This document shows, piece after piece, positions 37,201 to 46,712 of a stretch of 64,000 nt of DNA. This stretch comes from Propionivibrio dicarboxylicus (lineage in GTDB: Bacteria > Pseudomonadota > Gammaproteobacteria > Burkholderiales > Rhodocyclaceae). The position numbers and the translations under genes were made by a program. Numbering within the stretch: position 1 is the stretch's first letter; every line of letters starts with the position of its first letter. The stretch covers positions 62,001 to 126,000 of the forward strand of contig NZ_FNCY01000003.1 in assembly GCF_900099695.1 (NCBI RefSeq), given 5' to 3'. Under the pieces are notes generated by a model. It saw nothing but the letters and a program-made list of their open reading frames with translations. It made no database searches and was not told the origin of the DNA.

Positions 37201-38873
37201 AGCTGCTGTCGATTGAGCTGTTCGGGCAATACAAAGGCCTGAGGGATCAGGCCTTTGACTTCTCATCGGTGAGTGGAGACGTGGCCGTCCTCATCGGCGC
37301 CAACGGCTCAGGCAAGTCGCAGGTGATGGAACTCATCGCCGAGGCCTTTGCCTTCCTTGAGCGGCGGCAGCGACAGGATTTCCGGGTACGCGCGCCGCTG
37401 GGGTATGATTTTCGCGTTTCCTACGAGATGGCTTCGTCTCGCTACGAAGGCTTACGCCGGTTCACCGTGAACACGCGGGATGGTCTTCGAATTGCGGTGC
37501 ACCAGTTGTCTGATCAGCCTCACGATGGTGTTGCACAGCTGGCTCAGGAGACATGGAGTGAGATCACGGCAGATGGCTCATTGGAGGAGTTGGCTCTACC
37601 GCGGGTCATTGGATACGCCTCCGGCATGTCCGAGAACCTTCAACGGGCCTTCATGCGCAATGCGCTTCAGTACTTTGACGTGATTCGTGTCAGGGCGAAC
37701 CTGAAGAAGGAACTTGCTCAGTCCAATGTCGATGAAAGGGCGACGCTCGTCATCAATGAGCGCTATCTCAAGCGCAACCCGGGCATATTCGCTGCCGAAG
37801 GGGAGGATCCCGAATCGGGTCTTTTCAGGCTACGTGAGACCGACACGGCGATCCCCAAGAACCTCTTCCTTGACTATGACTGCGCAGCGCTGCTGATCGC
37901 GACACTCGGCATGCTTTCGCATACTGATCGTGACGAGGTGTGGAATGAGATCCCTTTCCGCCATCCAGCGCGCGTGGTGTTGAGGTACGACCTGCGTGGC
38001 CAAGCGACTGCTTCGGACAACGCCCGCGACATTAAGCGATTGATCGAATTGGCGGGGCCAAACAGTTGTAAAGCGATCTCCCGCGAGACCAGCGAGCCCG
38101 AGTATGAGTTGCTGGAGCTGGACTACTTGGCGGGTGATATCGAGATCAATTTTCAGGACCCGGAAGTAATCCAGCGCATGGCTGACAACTCGCGAGCGCC
38201 TGACCAGTGGTTCTCGGCGCTGTACAAGCTTCAACTTCTGGGCGTTGATGAATGGTCTGGGACGATGAAACGCGCACTGCGTCGCGACGACTTTCAAGGC
38301 CATGTAGAGAAGCCACTGAAAGGGAAACTCCCACTTTCTGTGCAGGAACTCTGGATGTCTGATGGCGAACGAAGTGTCGCGTTTGACGACTTGAGCGACG
38401 GAGAAGTACAGCTTCTGTTGACACTGGGCGCCGTGCGACTCTTCGGCGACGATGAGACGCTGTTCCTTTACGACGAGCCCGAAACGCACCTGAACCCAAG
38501 CTGGCGCACACGGTTCCACTTGGATTTTGAAAAGGCGAATGAGGCCAACGGAAAGGCCCAGGCCATGATCTCCTCGCACTCGCCCTTTCTGGTCTCTTCG
38601 CTGCTTCGCGAAGCGGTGTTCCATTTTAAGAAGGTCGACGGCGTGACCGACATGACGAATCCGCCAGGAGAAACATTTGGTGCATCGTTTGACGTGCTGA
38701 TCAAAAAGCACTTCAACCTGCGTGCAACGATCTCCGAAACGGCTGTCCAGGAAATTCGCGAGCGGCTGGAAAACCCTCAACTTACAACCGAAAAAAAGTT
38801 GGAATGGCTTGAGGATTCCGTCGGCGAATCGATGGAGCGTTCGTATCTCATCAATAAGTTGAGAATTTCCTGA
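37197..38873 (+). CDS. Restriction-associated AAA/ABC-type ATPase (PtuA-like)
   Basis: The 558-residue ATPase of the SMC/OLD-like ABC class has Walker A IGANGSGKS at residues 33-41. A signature-like LSDGEVQLLLTLGAVRLF lies near 398, Walker B with catalytic Glu is LFLYDEPETHLNP (~421-433) and the switch His is ISSHSPFLVSS (~460). The region between the motifs is a helical insertion. It resembles the 'restriction system-associated AAA family ATPase' group and PtuA of Septu. Its ATG overlaps the hsdS stop, and its stop overlaps the start of an HNH gene (TGATG at 38871-38875). The ATPase and HNH protein probably form a second effector within the restriction operon. Confidence 0.88.
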   Translation: MKLLSIELFGQYKGLRDQAFDFSSVSGDVAVLIGANGSGKSQVMELIAEAFAFLERRQRQDFRVRAPLGYDFRVSYEMASSRYEGLRRFTVNTRDGLRIAVHQLSDQPHDGVAQLAQETWSEITADGSLEELALPRVIGYASGMSENLQRAFMRNALQYFDVIRVRANLKKELAQSNVDERATLVINERYLKRNPGIFAAEGEDPESGLFRLRETDTAIPKNLFLDYDCAALLIATLGMLSHTDRDEVWNEIPFRHPARVVLRYDLRGQATASDNARDIKRLIELAGPNSCKAISRETSEPEYELLELDYLAGDIEINFQDPEVIQRMADNSRAPDQWFSALYKLQLLGVDEWSGTMKRALRRDDFQGHVEKPLKGKLPLSVQELWMSDGERSVAFDDLSDGEVQLLLTLGAVRLFGDDETLFLYDEPETHLNPSWRTRFHLDFEKANEANGKAQAMISSHSPFLVSSLLREAVFHFKKVDGVTDMTNPPGETFGASFDVLIKKHFNLRATISETAVQEIRERLENPQLTTEKKLEWLEDSVGESMERSYLINKLRIS

Positions 38874-39964
38874 TGCTGTTTGAGATCAGACCAAATCTTG
38901 AGCAGTCGAAGGTTTTTGACGGGCTTAACTTATTCCTTGTAGAAGCGATGCTGGCAGCGCTGGAAAGGCGGCCAGTGGATGAGGCCCACCTTCCGGCCGG
39001 CCTGTGTGCTGCGATTGCTGGAAATGAGCCGACTCGCACTGCGGTTGATGCCCTGTCGGCAAAGCTGTCGGCGCTTGATCAAGGGCAAAAACAAGCTCTT
39101 GGGGCTGCGTTGGCGGCGAGAACTGACCCCTGTGCTTTCCTGTCCGACCGGACAGTACCGCTGACAGCCATACCCGAAGCGGTCTTTCCCGCATTGAAGT
39201 CACTGGCTGTTCACCTCTTTCAGCGTACGGCGAAGCTCCAAGGTGTGGAGCAGGCATGTGGTGAATGCATTGACGACCACTACGCACGCTTTCGTCACGG
39301 TAACGCGCCAGGCAATGGCAATGTGTGCTGCGTTTGCGGGACGGAGTACCTTGCTCAGGTTCGGGCAGATGAAAACGACAACGAGCAGTGGCGCGGCCCG
39401 TACGACCACCTTCTGGCGAAAGATCTGTACCCGCTATACGGAGTCGATCCCAAGAACTTATTGCCCATCTGCAACACCTGCAATTCCAAGGCCAAGCTGG
39501 CGAAAGACTTAGTTTTCAAGGGTGGAATCCGTCGCCTCAGCTTTTCGCCCTGGACCGAGAGCGCATCGTTGCAAGAGATCGAGGTGGTCGTCAATGACGC
39601 GAACGATCTGTTTCCACGCGTGGTCGTGAACCTTCGGAGCGCTGATCCTGATCGACAAGAGAAGCTCGCGACCTGGGATGACGTCTACGAGATCAAGTCT
39701 CGCGTGGAGGGTGAGTTCAAGGAGTTGGGAGCAAAGTTGGCCGAGGATGCTCGCGCGGCTGACGATGCATCCTTTCTACAGAAACTCCGTGAGGTCGGGT
39801 TTGCCAAAGCCCAGGCACAAAGGCTGACGCCCTTCAACTACTGGCGTGCGCGTGTCTACGCGGCGGTGATTGGCATGAATCCGGGGAGCCGTGAGGCTTT
39901 GCGCCAGGCGACTACCCTGACGCCCCAAGCGATTCAGGACATGGAGGCACTGTTCTTCCAGTGA
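38873..39964 (+). CDS. HNH nuclease-like protein (PtuB-like)
   Basis: The 363-residue protein carries a zinc-stabilised HNH module in its middle: a CCVCG pair (~153-157), the catalytic stretch YDHLLAKDLYPLYG (~178-191), and LPICNTCNSKAK (~196-207) with the second CxxC. The Asp-His and Asn match the beta-beta-alpha metal nuclease core. The N- and C-terminal parts are helical. Its ATG shares a base with the stop of the upstream ATPase gene, the pairing seen for PtuA-PtuB in Septu systems and some retrons. The role would be to cut DNA or RNA once the ATPase senses infection. No terminator follows directly. Confidence 0.85.
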   Translation: MLFEIRPNLEQSKVFDGLNLFLVEAMLAALERRPVDEAHLPAGLCAAIAGNEPTRTAVDALSAKLSALDQGQKQALGAALAARTDPCAFLSDRTVPLTAIPEAVFPALKSLAVHLFQRTAKLQGVEQACGECIDDHYARFRHGNAPGNGNVCCVCGTEYLAQVRADENDNEQWRGPYDHLLAKDLYPLYGVDPKNLLPICNTCNSKAKLAKDLVFKGGIRRLSFSPWTESASLQEIEVVVNDANDLFPRVVVNLRSADPDRQEKLATWDDVYEIKSRVEGEFKELGAKLAEDARAADDASFLQKLREVGFAKAQAQRLTPFNYWRARVYAAVIGMNPGSREALRQATTLTPQAIQDMEALFFQ

Positions 39965-40028
39965 ACAGCGGTCTCTGTGCAGAAAAGCAGCTCCCGATGA
40001 GTGCGCTGTTGACTATTAGGAAAGGGGC

Positions 40029-40325
40029 ATGTCCAGATTCTTGTGTAAACCTGCCGCTCAAGAGCAACATGCTGACCGACCACTCTGGCCGATCATCGCT
40101 CGTCGGCCAGAGTCAACAATCGAAGTAGCAACCACCTACGTCTTCTCGAGATTGAAAGTTGACTTCGCGGTAACTACGAAAGCTATAACTCAAACATGGA
40201 CCACTCAGAGCGCGCATCTCAGATTCTCAAGTAATGATGGCAAAGATCTAGAATTCGGAATCGGCTGTTGTCAGGTTTTTGCTGCAGCTCAAACGCTCGA
40301 AATTTGTATGAGATCATCAACCTAA
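40029..40325 (+). CDS. Small unknown protein abutting the beta-CASP gene
   Basis: The 98-codon frame has a good GGAAAGGGG site directly before ATG 40029, and its TAA (40323-40325) touches the ATG of the metallo-beta-lactamase gene at 40326. That next gene has no ribosome site of its own. The arrangement suggests translational coupling, which argues for a real gene. The peptide (MSRFLCKPAAQEQHADRPLW...) has no signal, membrane segment or family I recognise. It could also be an unannotated 5' leader. A TTGACT lies just upstream, near 40010, and may be part of a promoter. Confidence 0.4.
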   Translation: MSRFLCKPAAQEQHADRPLWPIIARRPESTIEVATTYVFSRLKVDFAVTTKAITQTWTTQSAHLRFSSNDGKDLEFGIGCCQVFAAAQTLEICMRSST

Positions 40326-42317
40326 ATGAAAGCTAAGTTCATAGGCGCGATTGAACGCGTCACCGGTTCCTGCACGTTGTTAGAGCATTCCGAGGCGGGT
40401 CTGCGTTTTCTGGTTGATTGCGGAATGGCGCAAGGAGATCCAAGGGCGTTGGCGAGCAACCTAGCGCCGTGGCCATTCTTAGCGTCACGTATCGATTTCG
40501 TTCTTCTTACCCACGCTCACCTTGACCACTGCGGATTGCTACCAAGGCTTGTGCGTGAGGGGTTCACGGGGCAAATCTATTGCACCCGCTTCACAGCGGA
40601 ACTGGCTCGATTGAACCTGATCAGCGCTTCGACTATGTCTGGCGCACCATTTACGCGAATGGACGTTGAGTTACTCCAGTTCACACACGTCGACGAACTG
40701 AACGGTTTCGGATGGGGAAAACCATTCGCAATAACAAAGGGGCTATTCGCATCCTTCCAACCAACCGCGCATATCGGTGGTGCATGCTCCGTCACGATCC
40801 GATGGCGCAATGGAGAGGACTCCTGGAAAGAAATGGCATTTAGCGGTGATTTAGGCCCCAACAACGACGAGGTTGCAAACCAGTCTTTGCTTGCGGGGCG
40901 CGCCTACCTGAGTGGCGCCCCGCAGTATCTGCTTGTCGAGTCAACCTATGGAGGGCGTGTACGAGAACCGCAGTTCGCTGATGCGAACAACCGACTAAAA
41001 GAGTGGAAACGAATCATTCGTTCGGCCGTTGAGACAGTAAAAGCCACCATTGTCGTTCCCTGCTTTAGCATTCACCGTTGCCAAGAGTTGCTCTTCGATA
41101 TACACGTTGTTCTGGAGCGCAATTTGCGCGAAGAAATTGTCTCTGTACGCCCTTGGCTTACTGAGGACGCTCATATAGAGAACGCTCTCCAACTAGGCCT
41201 GCGCGGTAACAAGATCGACCGGCCCATTAATGCTATGCATGAATGGCCCAAAAACCGGCGTGATCACTTCAATGAGATTTTCTTACGCTGCGAGGAGATC
41301 GACGATAGCGGCAAACTTCATACAGTCTATCGGCCGATCGCTGACGACAATGTAACGCTCGAGCAGGCTCGGAGTTTGGTGAGAGAGATGCGAGTCTTCA
41401 CTCCCAAAGTTCGGATTCAGGTAATTCTGGATTCGCCGTTGGGACAGCGCGTAACCTCAGTATTCAGACGTGAACTTAAGCGATGCATGCCCGGATCACC
41501 CGGCGTGCCGATGTATCGTAATTGTGCTTTGAAGGAACTACTCGGCCTCGATTCTCAAGTCCAGGTGGACGCTTTGACGGATCGGCTCTTTCTTGGCGAG
41601 CGTGAAAGCGAGTCGAAATTTGCATCGTACATACTCCGATTCTGCAAGCCTGAAGAGACTGAAGATGTTATGAAGGATGGGGATGTAAATATTGTCCTCA
41701 GCAGCAGCGGTATGTGCGATGTGGGCCCAGTTGTCCCGCATCTAATTCGAGAGTTACCCATCAGTACGTCGACCATAGTGCTGACAGGCTACGCCGACCC
41801 CGAGACTGTCGGTGGCAGGTTGCGGGCTGTTTCGCGTTCGTCCGGGAACGCCGTCTCCGAACAACTGAATTTTGGCGACGCTACATTCGAAACCTCGAAT
41901 ATCAGGGCGAAGGTGGAGGATTTGGGAGGCTATTACTCGGGACACGCGGACAGCGACGGGTTGGTTGATTTCGTTTTTCGCCGTATAAGCAGGCACACCA
42001 TTCCGCAATCGGCATGTCGAGTGTTTATCAATCACGGAGACGAAAGAATGCGCCAAGCGCTGGCCCAATCCATTGAGCAGCGCATAGGTTTTAGGGCAGA
42101 TACCGACTGCTCTATAGCAGGCATCGAGGTGCCAACACGCGCGTCTGCCTGGTTCGACCTCGATCTCGATAAATGGATTTCGGACGAACCTATCAGCGAA
42201 ATGGACGAGTTGCGCTCGATGCTTCTGAGACTTTTCCTTGAGCAGCGCCGCACCAACGACCTGCTTGCCGAGACGCTGAAGTTACAGAGACCACCAAGAC
42301 CAGGGCAGAGAGGCTAG
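40326..42317 (+). CDS. Metallo-beta-lactamase/beta-CASP nuclease-like protein
   Basis: The 663-residue protein belongs to the RNA/DNA-processing beta-CASP group. The metal motif HAHLDH (residues 63-68) is followed by more ligand positions in PTAHIGGACS (~152) and FSGDLGPN (~175). The beta-CASP motifs are VLLVESTYGGR-like (LLVESTYGGRVR, ~200), the ser-rich SSSGMCDVG, and SGHADSDGLVDFV (~540), with VFINHGDERM near 573. The order matches CPSF73/RNase J-like exonucleases, with an extra ~150-residue insertion. It probably hydrolyses phosphodiesters of RNA or DNA. It follows the restriction/ATPase-HNH operon by 361 bp, so a defence or DNA-processing role is plausible; the founder family in defence islands is not one I can name. 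The start has no ribosome site, so coupling to the small upstream frame is possible. Confidence 0.83.
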   Translation: MKAKFIGAIERVTGSCTLLEHSEAGLRFLVDCGMAQGDPRALASNLAPWPFLASRIDFVLLTHAHLDHCGLLPRLVREGFTGQIYCTRFTAELARLNLISASTMSGAPFTRMDVELLQFTHVDELNGFGWGKPFAITKGLFASFQPTAHIGGACSVTIRWRNGEDSWKEMAFSGDLGPNNDEVANQSLLAGRAYLSGAPQYLLVESTYGGRVREPQFADANNRLKEWKRIIRSAVETVKATIVVPCFSIHRCQELLFDIHVVLERNLREEIVSVRPWLTEDAHIENALQLGLRGNKIDRPINAMHEWPKNRRDHFNEIFLRCEEIDDSGKLHTVYRPIADDNVTLEQARSLVREMRVFTPKVRIQVILDSPLGQRVTSVFRRELKRCMPGSPGVPMYRNCALKELLGLDSQVQVDALTDRLFLGERESESKFASYILRFCKPEETEDVMKDGDVNIVLSSSGMCDVGPVVPHLIRELPISTSTIVLTGYADPETVGGRLRAVSRSSGNAVSEQLNFGDATFETSNIRAKVEDLGGYYSGHADSDGLVDFVFRRISRHTIPQSACRVFINHGDERMRQALAQSIEQRIGFRADTDCSIAGIEVPTRASAWFDLDLDKWISDEPISEMDELRSMLLRLFLEQRRTNDLLAETLKLQRPPRPGQRG

Positions 42318-42593
42318 GCCAGACCAAAGTAATATGTTCAAACTATGGTTACGTGCCCAAGGTCAGCTTTGGTACTCGGAGCTGTCGAAATTTTCAATGG
42401 CATCGATTGTCTGTTTCGGCCGAGTTGTTTGAATTGCCCCTACAACCGGCTATGCGTCGGGAGCGGTCGTAGATGCAACGGAATCCTTCGTGGGCACTAT
42501 GGGAACGTACTGGCAAGGCGGAACCCGCGAATGATTGGAACTGTCCACTCATCGCATGAATTTGTATCCTGCATGATGGTCTATGATCAAGTT

Positions 42594-42652
42594 GACTGCG
42601 TTCCCCCTGGTTGTCACTCCATGACTTTGCCGCCCTCCGGGGCGGCTTTTTC
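42594..42652 (+). ncRNA. Candidate small RNA unit 1 (C-rich, terminator hairpin)
   Basis: TATGAT at 42582-42587 is a fair -10 box, though a -35 is weak. About 59 nt later a GCCGCCC/GGGCGGC stem (42629-42646) ends in TTTTT. A CCCCC run lies near the predicted 5' end. No ribosome site or frame fits. Confidence 0.3.
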
Positions 42653-42737
42653 TTATGCGTTGAGATCGGAGCCAAATGACAAATCCCATACTTTGTGGGT
42701 CGCTTGCGTATTCATGAATTGGTGCTATGCTGGTATC

Positions 42738-42791
42738 GCAGTAATCGAACTACCCCCCCTTCAAGCCGCCTCCCTTCCGGGCGGCTTTTTT
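42738..42791 (+). ncRNA. Candidate small RNA unit 2 (C-rich, terminator hairpin)
   Basis: TTGCGT (42704-42709), 16 bp, then TATGCT (42726-42731) form a good promoter. The transcript would contain a run of seven C and end in AAGCCGCC/GGCGGCTT (42763-42787) plus six T. The layout resembles units 1 and 3. Confidence 0.4.
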
Positions 42792-43108
42792 ATTACTCGA
42801 AAACGTTCCTCGAACGTTGCTGTGACTGTCCGTGCATAGGGGGTAACGGGGCGGCCATTCTCGACAAAACCTTTTCCGTATCGGCTTAGATCGGGGGGCG
42901 CTCGAATGTCCGTACCGGGTGAATTCTGTGCAGGCGTGCCGGCTGAAATTTGGTCAGGGGCGAAAGCTGGTTTTCGGATAGCCAGCTGAAGATCAGTGTA
43001 GCGTAGTCGTTGTTGGATTGGGCCTCCGGTTCGTTGATGGGAATGCGTTTTTGGCGCTGGAGAGTCCGCGCAGGGCGTAGCCCGGAGCGGAATTTCCAGC
43101 GCGGCGGC

Positions 43109-43280
43109 TCAGAAGGGTTCGGAAACCGGATTGCGTTTGCTCTGTTCTCTGGCCTTGATTCTCGTTCGGGCGACTTCGCTACTGTGCCGGAAGCGATACG
43201 ACTCGTTTCCGGTTTCGACGATGTGGCAATGATGCGTCAGGCGATCGAGCAGCGCGGTGGTCATCTTGGCATCACCAAAG
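43109..43280 (-). pseudogene. 'istB C-terminal fragment of IS21 element A
   Basis: Translation of the minus strand from the insertion point gives FGDAKMTTALLDRLTHHCHI then VETGNESYRFR and a stop at 43109-43111. This is the classic IstB tail. It continues the frame of the fragment at 46001-46558 once IS21 element B is removed. Confidence 0.85.
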
Positions 43281-43472
43281 TGCGCATTCCGACGAACGTG
43301 ACCGGCTGCACCGACGAACGTGACCGATGCGGAAGTACGGATGTGTGGGGTTCAAATTGTACCCTGACCGGTCACGATGACGTGGTACAGGGTTGTCCAT
43401 AGGCGGACGACAGCGCGCCTCTCACGCTGGCGGTCGGCCGCCTGTGGGGAACCCGTATGATGGGCGCGGACT

Positions 43473-44207
43473 TCATGCGGGTTTCGCTTTCCGCATCGAC
43501 TCGCCGGCCAGCGGAAGGCGGTGAGCGGCGTGCAGGATGCGATCAAGGATCGCATCGGCGAGGGTCGGCTCGCCGAGATACTCATGCCAATGCTCGACGG
43601 GCAATTGGCTGGTGATGACGGTGGATCGCGTGCCGACACGATCGTCGAGGATTTCCAGCAAGTCGGAACGTTCTGTGGCGGAAGGCGGCGCCAGCCCCCA
43701 GTCGTCGATCAACAGCAGATCGGTTTTGGCCAGCGCGGCCAGACGGCGGGTAAAACTGCCGTCGCCGTGTGCGATGCGCAGCTCCTCGAAGAGGCGCGGC
43801 AAGCGGATGTAGAGTGCCGAGAAGCCTTGTCGGCACGCGGCATTGCCGAGCGCGCAAGCCAACCAGGTCTTGCCGCTGCCGGTCGAGCCGGTGATCATGC
43901 AATTGTGGTGATGGCGGATCCAGTCGCCGCCGCCGAGCGAAGCGAGGAGCCCCTTGTCCAGGCCGCGTCCGGGACGATAATCGACGTCTTCCAGGCAGGC
44001 GCCGCCAACCTTGAGCTTGGCCTGCTTGAGCAGACGCGTGAGCCGCTTGCTATCGCGGAACGCGATCTCCCGATCGACGATCATCGCGAAGCGATCCTCG
44101 AACGACAGCGCCGTGGCGCCCGGCTGGCCGAGTTGATCCTCGAAGGCACGCGCCATGCCGTCCAGGCGGAGCGTCTTGAGTTGGGTCAGGCTGTGGTGAG
44201 TGAGCAT
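43473..44207 (-). CDS. istB: IS21 ATP-binding protein IstB (element B)
   Basis: From ATG 44207 this is 244 residues. The AAA+ Walker [17 protein letters not shown] lies near residue 100 and Walker B LLLIDDWG near 165. The C-terminus [20 protein letters not shown] is the IstB signature. IstB is the ATP-dependent target selector that assembles with IstA. The open frame extends upstream to 44552 in an IstA-overlapping region without meaning. It lies 20 bp after istA. The motifs are intact, so the element should be functional. Confidence 0.94.
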   Translation of the reverse strand: MLTHHSLTQLKTLRLDGMARAFEDQLGQPGATALSFEDRFAMIVDREIAFRDSKRLTRLLKQAKLKVGGACLEDVDYRPGRGLDKGLLASLGGGDWIRHHHNCMITGSTGSGKTWLACALGNAACRQGFSALYIRLPRLFEELRIAHGDGSFTRRLAALAKTDLLLIDDWGLAPPSATERSDLLEILDDRVGTRSTVITSQLPVEHWHEYLGEPTLADAILDRILHAAHRLPLAGESMRKAKPA

Positions 44208-44227
44208 AAGTCTCCTTGGGGTTGAGG

Positions 44228-45775
44228 TCAGTGGTAGTAGGACGCGCCGCGCACATTGGCGTGCGTCGGCAAGATGAGTTCGCGTTGTTGCGCGCCGGGC
44301 AACGGCTGCCGGTCCAGGCCGGCCTTGAGGATGGAAGCGACCGACTTGTAGCGACATGCCCCGAGCGCGATGGCGCGGGCGCAGGCTGCTTCTAGGCGCT
44401 CCGGACCGTACTGGCGCGCCAGGCGCATGATTCCCAGGCAGGCGCGATAGCCTTGCTCTGGATGCGGGCGTGATTCGAGCTGGAAACGCACGATTTGGGT
44501 GGTCGCCGGGCCGAGTGTGGCGGCCCAGTTGAGCATTCGGCCGGGCGTCCATTCGGCGTGTGCCCGGTGCGAGACCGGCATGTGTTCCGGCACCGTACTG
44601 TGCGCGCCGCGATGCGGACTACGCTGGTGCGCGGCCACCCGTTTGCCCTTGAAGAAGCATTCGACGCTGTTCGGGGTGAGGCGAACCTCGATTTCCTGTC
44701 GGACGAGCGCGTGTGGCACGCTGTAGTAATGGCCGTCGACCTCGACGTGGTAATCGATGTTGGCGCGGGCCTTCTTCCAGTGCGCGTACTGGAAAGGTGT
44801 CGCCGGCAAGGGTCTGAGCGCCGGACGGTCCAGGGACTCGTAGGCGTCCCGGCGGCAGCCGGGGAGCTTCCTGAAGGGTCGGCGGTTGAGGTCGTCGACG
44901 AGGTCGGCGATAGCCTCGTTCAGTTCGGCCAGCAAGAAGAAGCGCCGGTGTCTGAGCCGGGCGAGAATCCAGCGCTGGACGATCTGCACGCCGACCTCGA
45001 CCTTGGCTTTGTCTTGCGGGCGATAGGGACGCGCCGGCAGGACGGCGGTGCCGTAGTGCGCCGCGAATTCGGCCATCGCCCGCTGCGGTTCGGGTTCGTA
45101 GCGGTTGGCTTGGCCTATCAGCGCCCGCGGATTGTCGGGGACGATCAGTTCGGGCACGCCGCCGATAAATTGGAGCGCTCGGCCCAGCCCGTCCAGCCAG
45201 TCGGCTTGCGTCTCGGCGGCCGTGGCGCAGGCGTAGGTGTAGTTCGAGGCACCAAGCACGGCGACGAAGATGTGCGCCCGGCGAATTTCGCCCGTGGCGG
45301 CGTCGATGACCGGGACGGTATCGCCAGCGTAATCGGCGAACAACTTCTCGCCGGCCCGGTGCGTTTGCCGCATCGAGCGCTTGAGCCCCTTGGCATAGTC
45401 CCGGTAAAGGTCGCAGAAACGCGAGTACTGGTAGGCCGCCTCGCCCCGCGTTTGCCGATACTCTTCCCAGAGCAGCGCCAGGGTGACGCCGTTCTTCTTC
45501 AGTTCCTGATGAATCGCCGCGAAATCCGGCGCCACGTGCCCGCGGGATTTCCCGCGCCCGGTGCGAAGAGCCAGACGGTGTTCCAGCGCCTCTTCATCCA
45601 GCGCTCGGATTTGCGCCCAATCCAGCCCCGCCACCTGCGCCGCCTTGACGTACTTGGCGACAACACCTTTCGATAGCTTCAGCGCCCGTCCGATTCGCTC
45701 GAACGACAGCGCGCATTCGTATTTGAGCCGCAAAAGCTCCTTGATCTTGTGCATGGCAATCCGTTCCGCCGCCAT
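44228..45775 (-). CDS. istA: IS21 transposase IstA (element B)
   Basis: The 515-residue transposase has an N-terminal helix-turn-helix ([30 protein letters not shown]). The DDE catalytic core is visible: Asp in [17 protein letters not shown] (~155), Asp in [11 protein letters not shown] (~215) and Glu in [18 protein letters not shown] (~260). The C-terminal beta-barrel ([13 protein letters not shown]) is typical. The protein is intact and of normal length. The end repeats at 43281 and 46000 are its substrates. It belongs to a different IS21 subgroup from element A, whose IstA starts MEMFGKVRRMFYRDG. Confidence 0.95.
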   Translation of the reverse strand: MAAERIAMHKIKELLRLKYECALSFERIGRALKLSKGVVAKYVKAAQVAGLDWAQIRALDEEALEHRLALRTGRGKSRGHVAPDFAAIHQELKKNGVTLALLWEEYRQTRGEAAYQYSRFCDLYRDYAKGLKRSMRQTHRAGEKLFADYAGDTVPVIDAATGEIRRAHIFVAVLGASNYTYACATAAETQADWLDGLGRALQFIGGVPELIVPDNPRALIGQANRYEPEPQRAMAEFAAHYGTAVLPARPYRPQDKAKVEVGVQIVQRWILARLRHRRFFLLAELNEAIADLVDDLNRRPFRKLPGCRRDAYESLDRPALRPLPATPFQYAHWKKARANIDYHVEVDGHYYSVPHALVRQEIEVRLTPNSVECFFKGKRVAAHQRSPHRGAHSTVPEHMPVSHRAHAEWTPGRMLNWAATLGPATTQIVRFQLESRPHPEQGYRACLGIMRLARQYGPERLEAACARAIALGACRYKSVASILKAGLDRQPLPGAQQRELILPTHANVRGASYYH

Positions 45776-46000
45776 CCCTTCCCTCGCAAAAAACCCGGGA
45801 GGGTAGCGGCTTTGTTAAACGTCTTTGCCACACATCCGCTTTCCGTTCCGACATCGTGACCGTCGATTCCGACAACGTGACCGCCCGTTCCGATACGCCG
45901 GCAAAATCGGTCACACTTATTTCGGAATCACCGGTCACGTCCTCGGAATCAGCGGTCACACCTTTTCGGAATCACCGGTCACCTTGCGTCGGAATACGCA

Positions 46001-46558
46001 ACCAAAGACGCTGGCCCACTCGGCAAACGGCAGATTGGTCGTGATCATCACGCTGGTGTGCTCGTACGCCTGCACCACGAAAGCTCGGCAAAAGCACAGC
46101 TTTAGATGCGCCGCCATAATCTTGCGCCAAACACCGCCAATGACCAGATGTTCTTCACTCCAGTCGAATTGGTGTGCGTCACCAGGTTCAAATTGCAGCG
46201 GCACAAAGGCGCGTACGGCTGACTGTCCATGGCTGGCGTGCCAGGCGCGGATGAAATCCGTGACCGCTGTATAACCCCCGGAGTAGCCGTTGGCCTGAAT
46301 CATCGACAGCAGTTTCAGCGCTGTGCGCCGCTCACGACGCGGACGACGTGCATCGGCTTTGAGTGCCTGAAGTAGTTCGTCCTTGTATGGCGTCAGCTTG
46401 CCGGGCCGGCCTGCGCGTTGGTATTTCGGCGCACTGCCCGCTGGCGCCTTAACCCACTTCTGGACCGTTGTTCGCGACAGTCCAGTTCTCTTTGCGATTT
46501 CAGAACGGGACATCCCGTCCCGGTAAAACATCCTGCGTACCTTGCCAAACATTTCCAT
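46001..46558 (-). pseudogene. istA'-'istB in-frame deletion fusion of IS21 element A
   Basis: From ATG 46558 the frame reads a normal IstA start (MEMFGKVRRMFYRDGMSRSE, HTH SEIAKRTGLSRTTVQKW) through FEPGDAHQFDWSEEHLV and CFCRAFVVQAY. It then continues as the IstB sequence YEHTSVMITTNLPFAEWASV before being cut by element B at 46000. The junction lies at the shared QAY/Y residues, so an internal deletion fused the two genes in frame. It lacks most of the IstA catalytic core and the IstB ATPase, so it cannot transpose. Confidence 0.85.
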
Positions 46559-46712
46559 GGTGATCACCCCGTCTCGCTCCTGCGCAAAAAATGCACAGGG
46601 TAGGTTGAACACCCTGACCAGTTTTAAACCGGCACAACCTCTTCAAACTGCCTGGAATTCAGTCGGTACGAACACCTATTGTTGGCAGGATTACGGTCAG
46701 TGTCGGGTTTAC

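Larger units (their letters stand above)
42318..42906. other. Gene-free region with two terminator-like hairpins
   Basis: 589 bp between the beta-CASP gene and the IS21 nest. It holds two small transcription-unit-like stretches described separately and no supported protein gene. A frame at 42345-42839 runs through both hairpins and is not credible. IS21 remnant A begins at 42907. Confidence 0.5.
43281..46000. mobile_element. IS21-family element B, 2720 bp, intact, inserted in element A
   Basis: The inverted ends are TGCGCATTCCGACGAACGTG (43281) and TGCGTATTCCGACGCAAGGT (from 46000), with TG/CA termini. The 7-bp target repeat ACCAAAG is at 43274-43280 and 46001-46007. Multiple CGTGACCG-type repeats lie inside both ends, typical IS21 transposase sites. 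The insert divides the frame of element A between Gly and Asp of VFGDAKM. Confidence 0.92.
42907..46674. mobile_element. Older IS21-family element A, internally deleted, carrying a second IS21
   Basis: The ends read inward TGTCCGTACCGGGTGAATTC (42907) and TGTTCGTACCGACTGAATTC (from 46674), followed by shared subterminal repeats (GTGCCGG...GGTCAGGG at about 42935 and 46640). Without the 2.7-kb insert it would be about 1.04 kb, far short of a 2.5-kb IS21. The istA start and the istB tail remain, joined by a deletion. I see no target duplication at the ends. Confidence 0.75.

Noticed and set aside
42345-42839. 164-codon plus frame
   Set aside because: Runs through two intrinsic-terminator hairpins, with no ribosome site and no domain.
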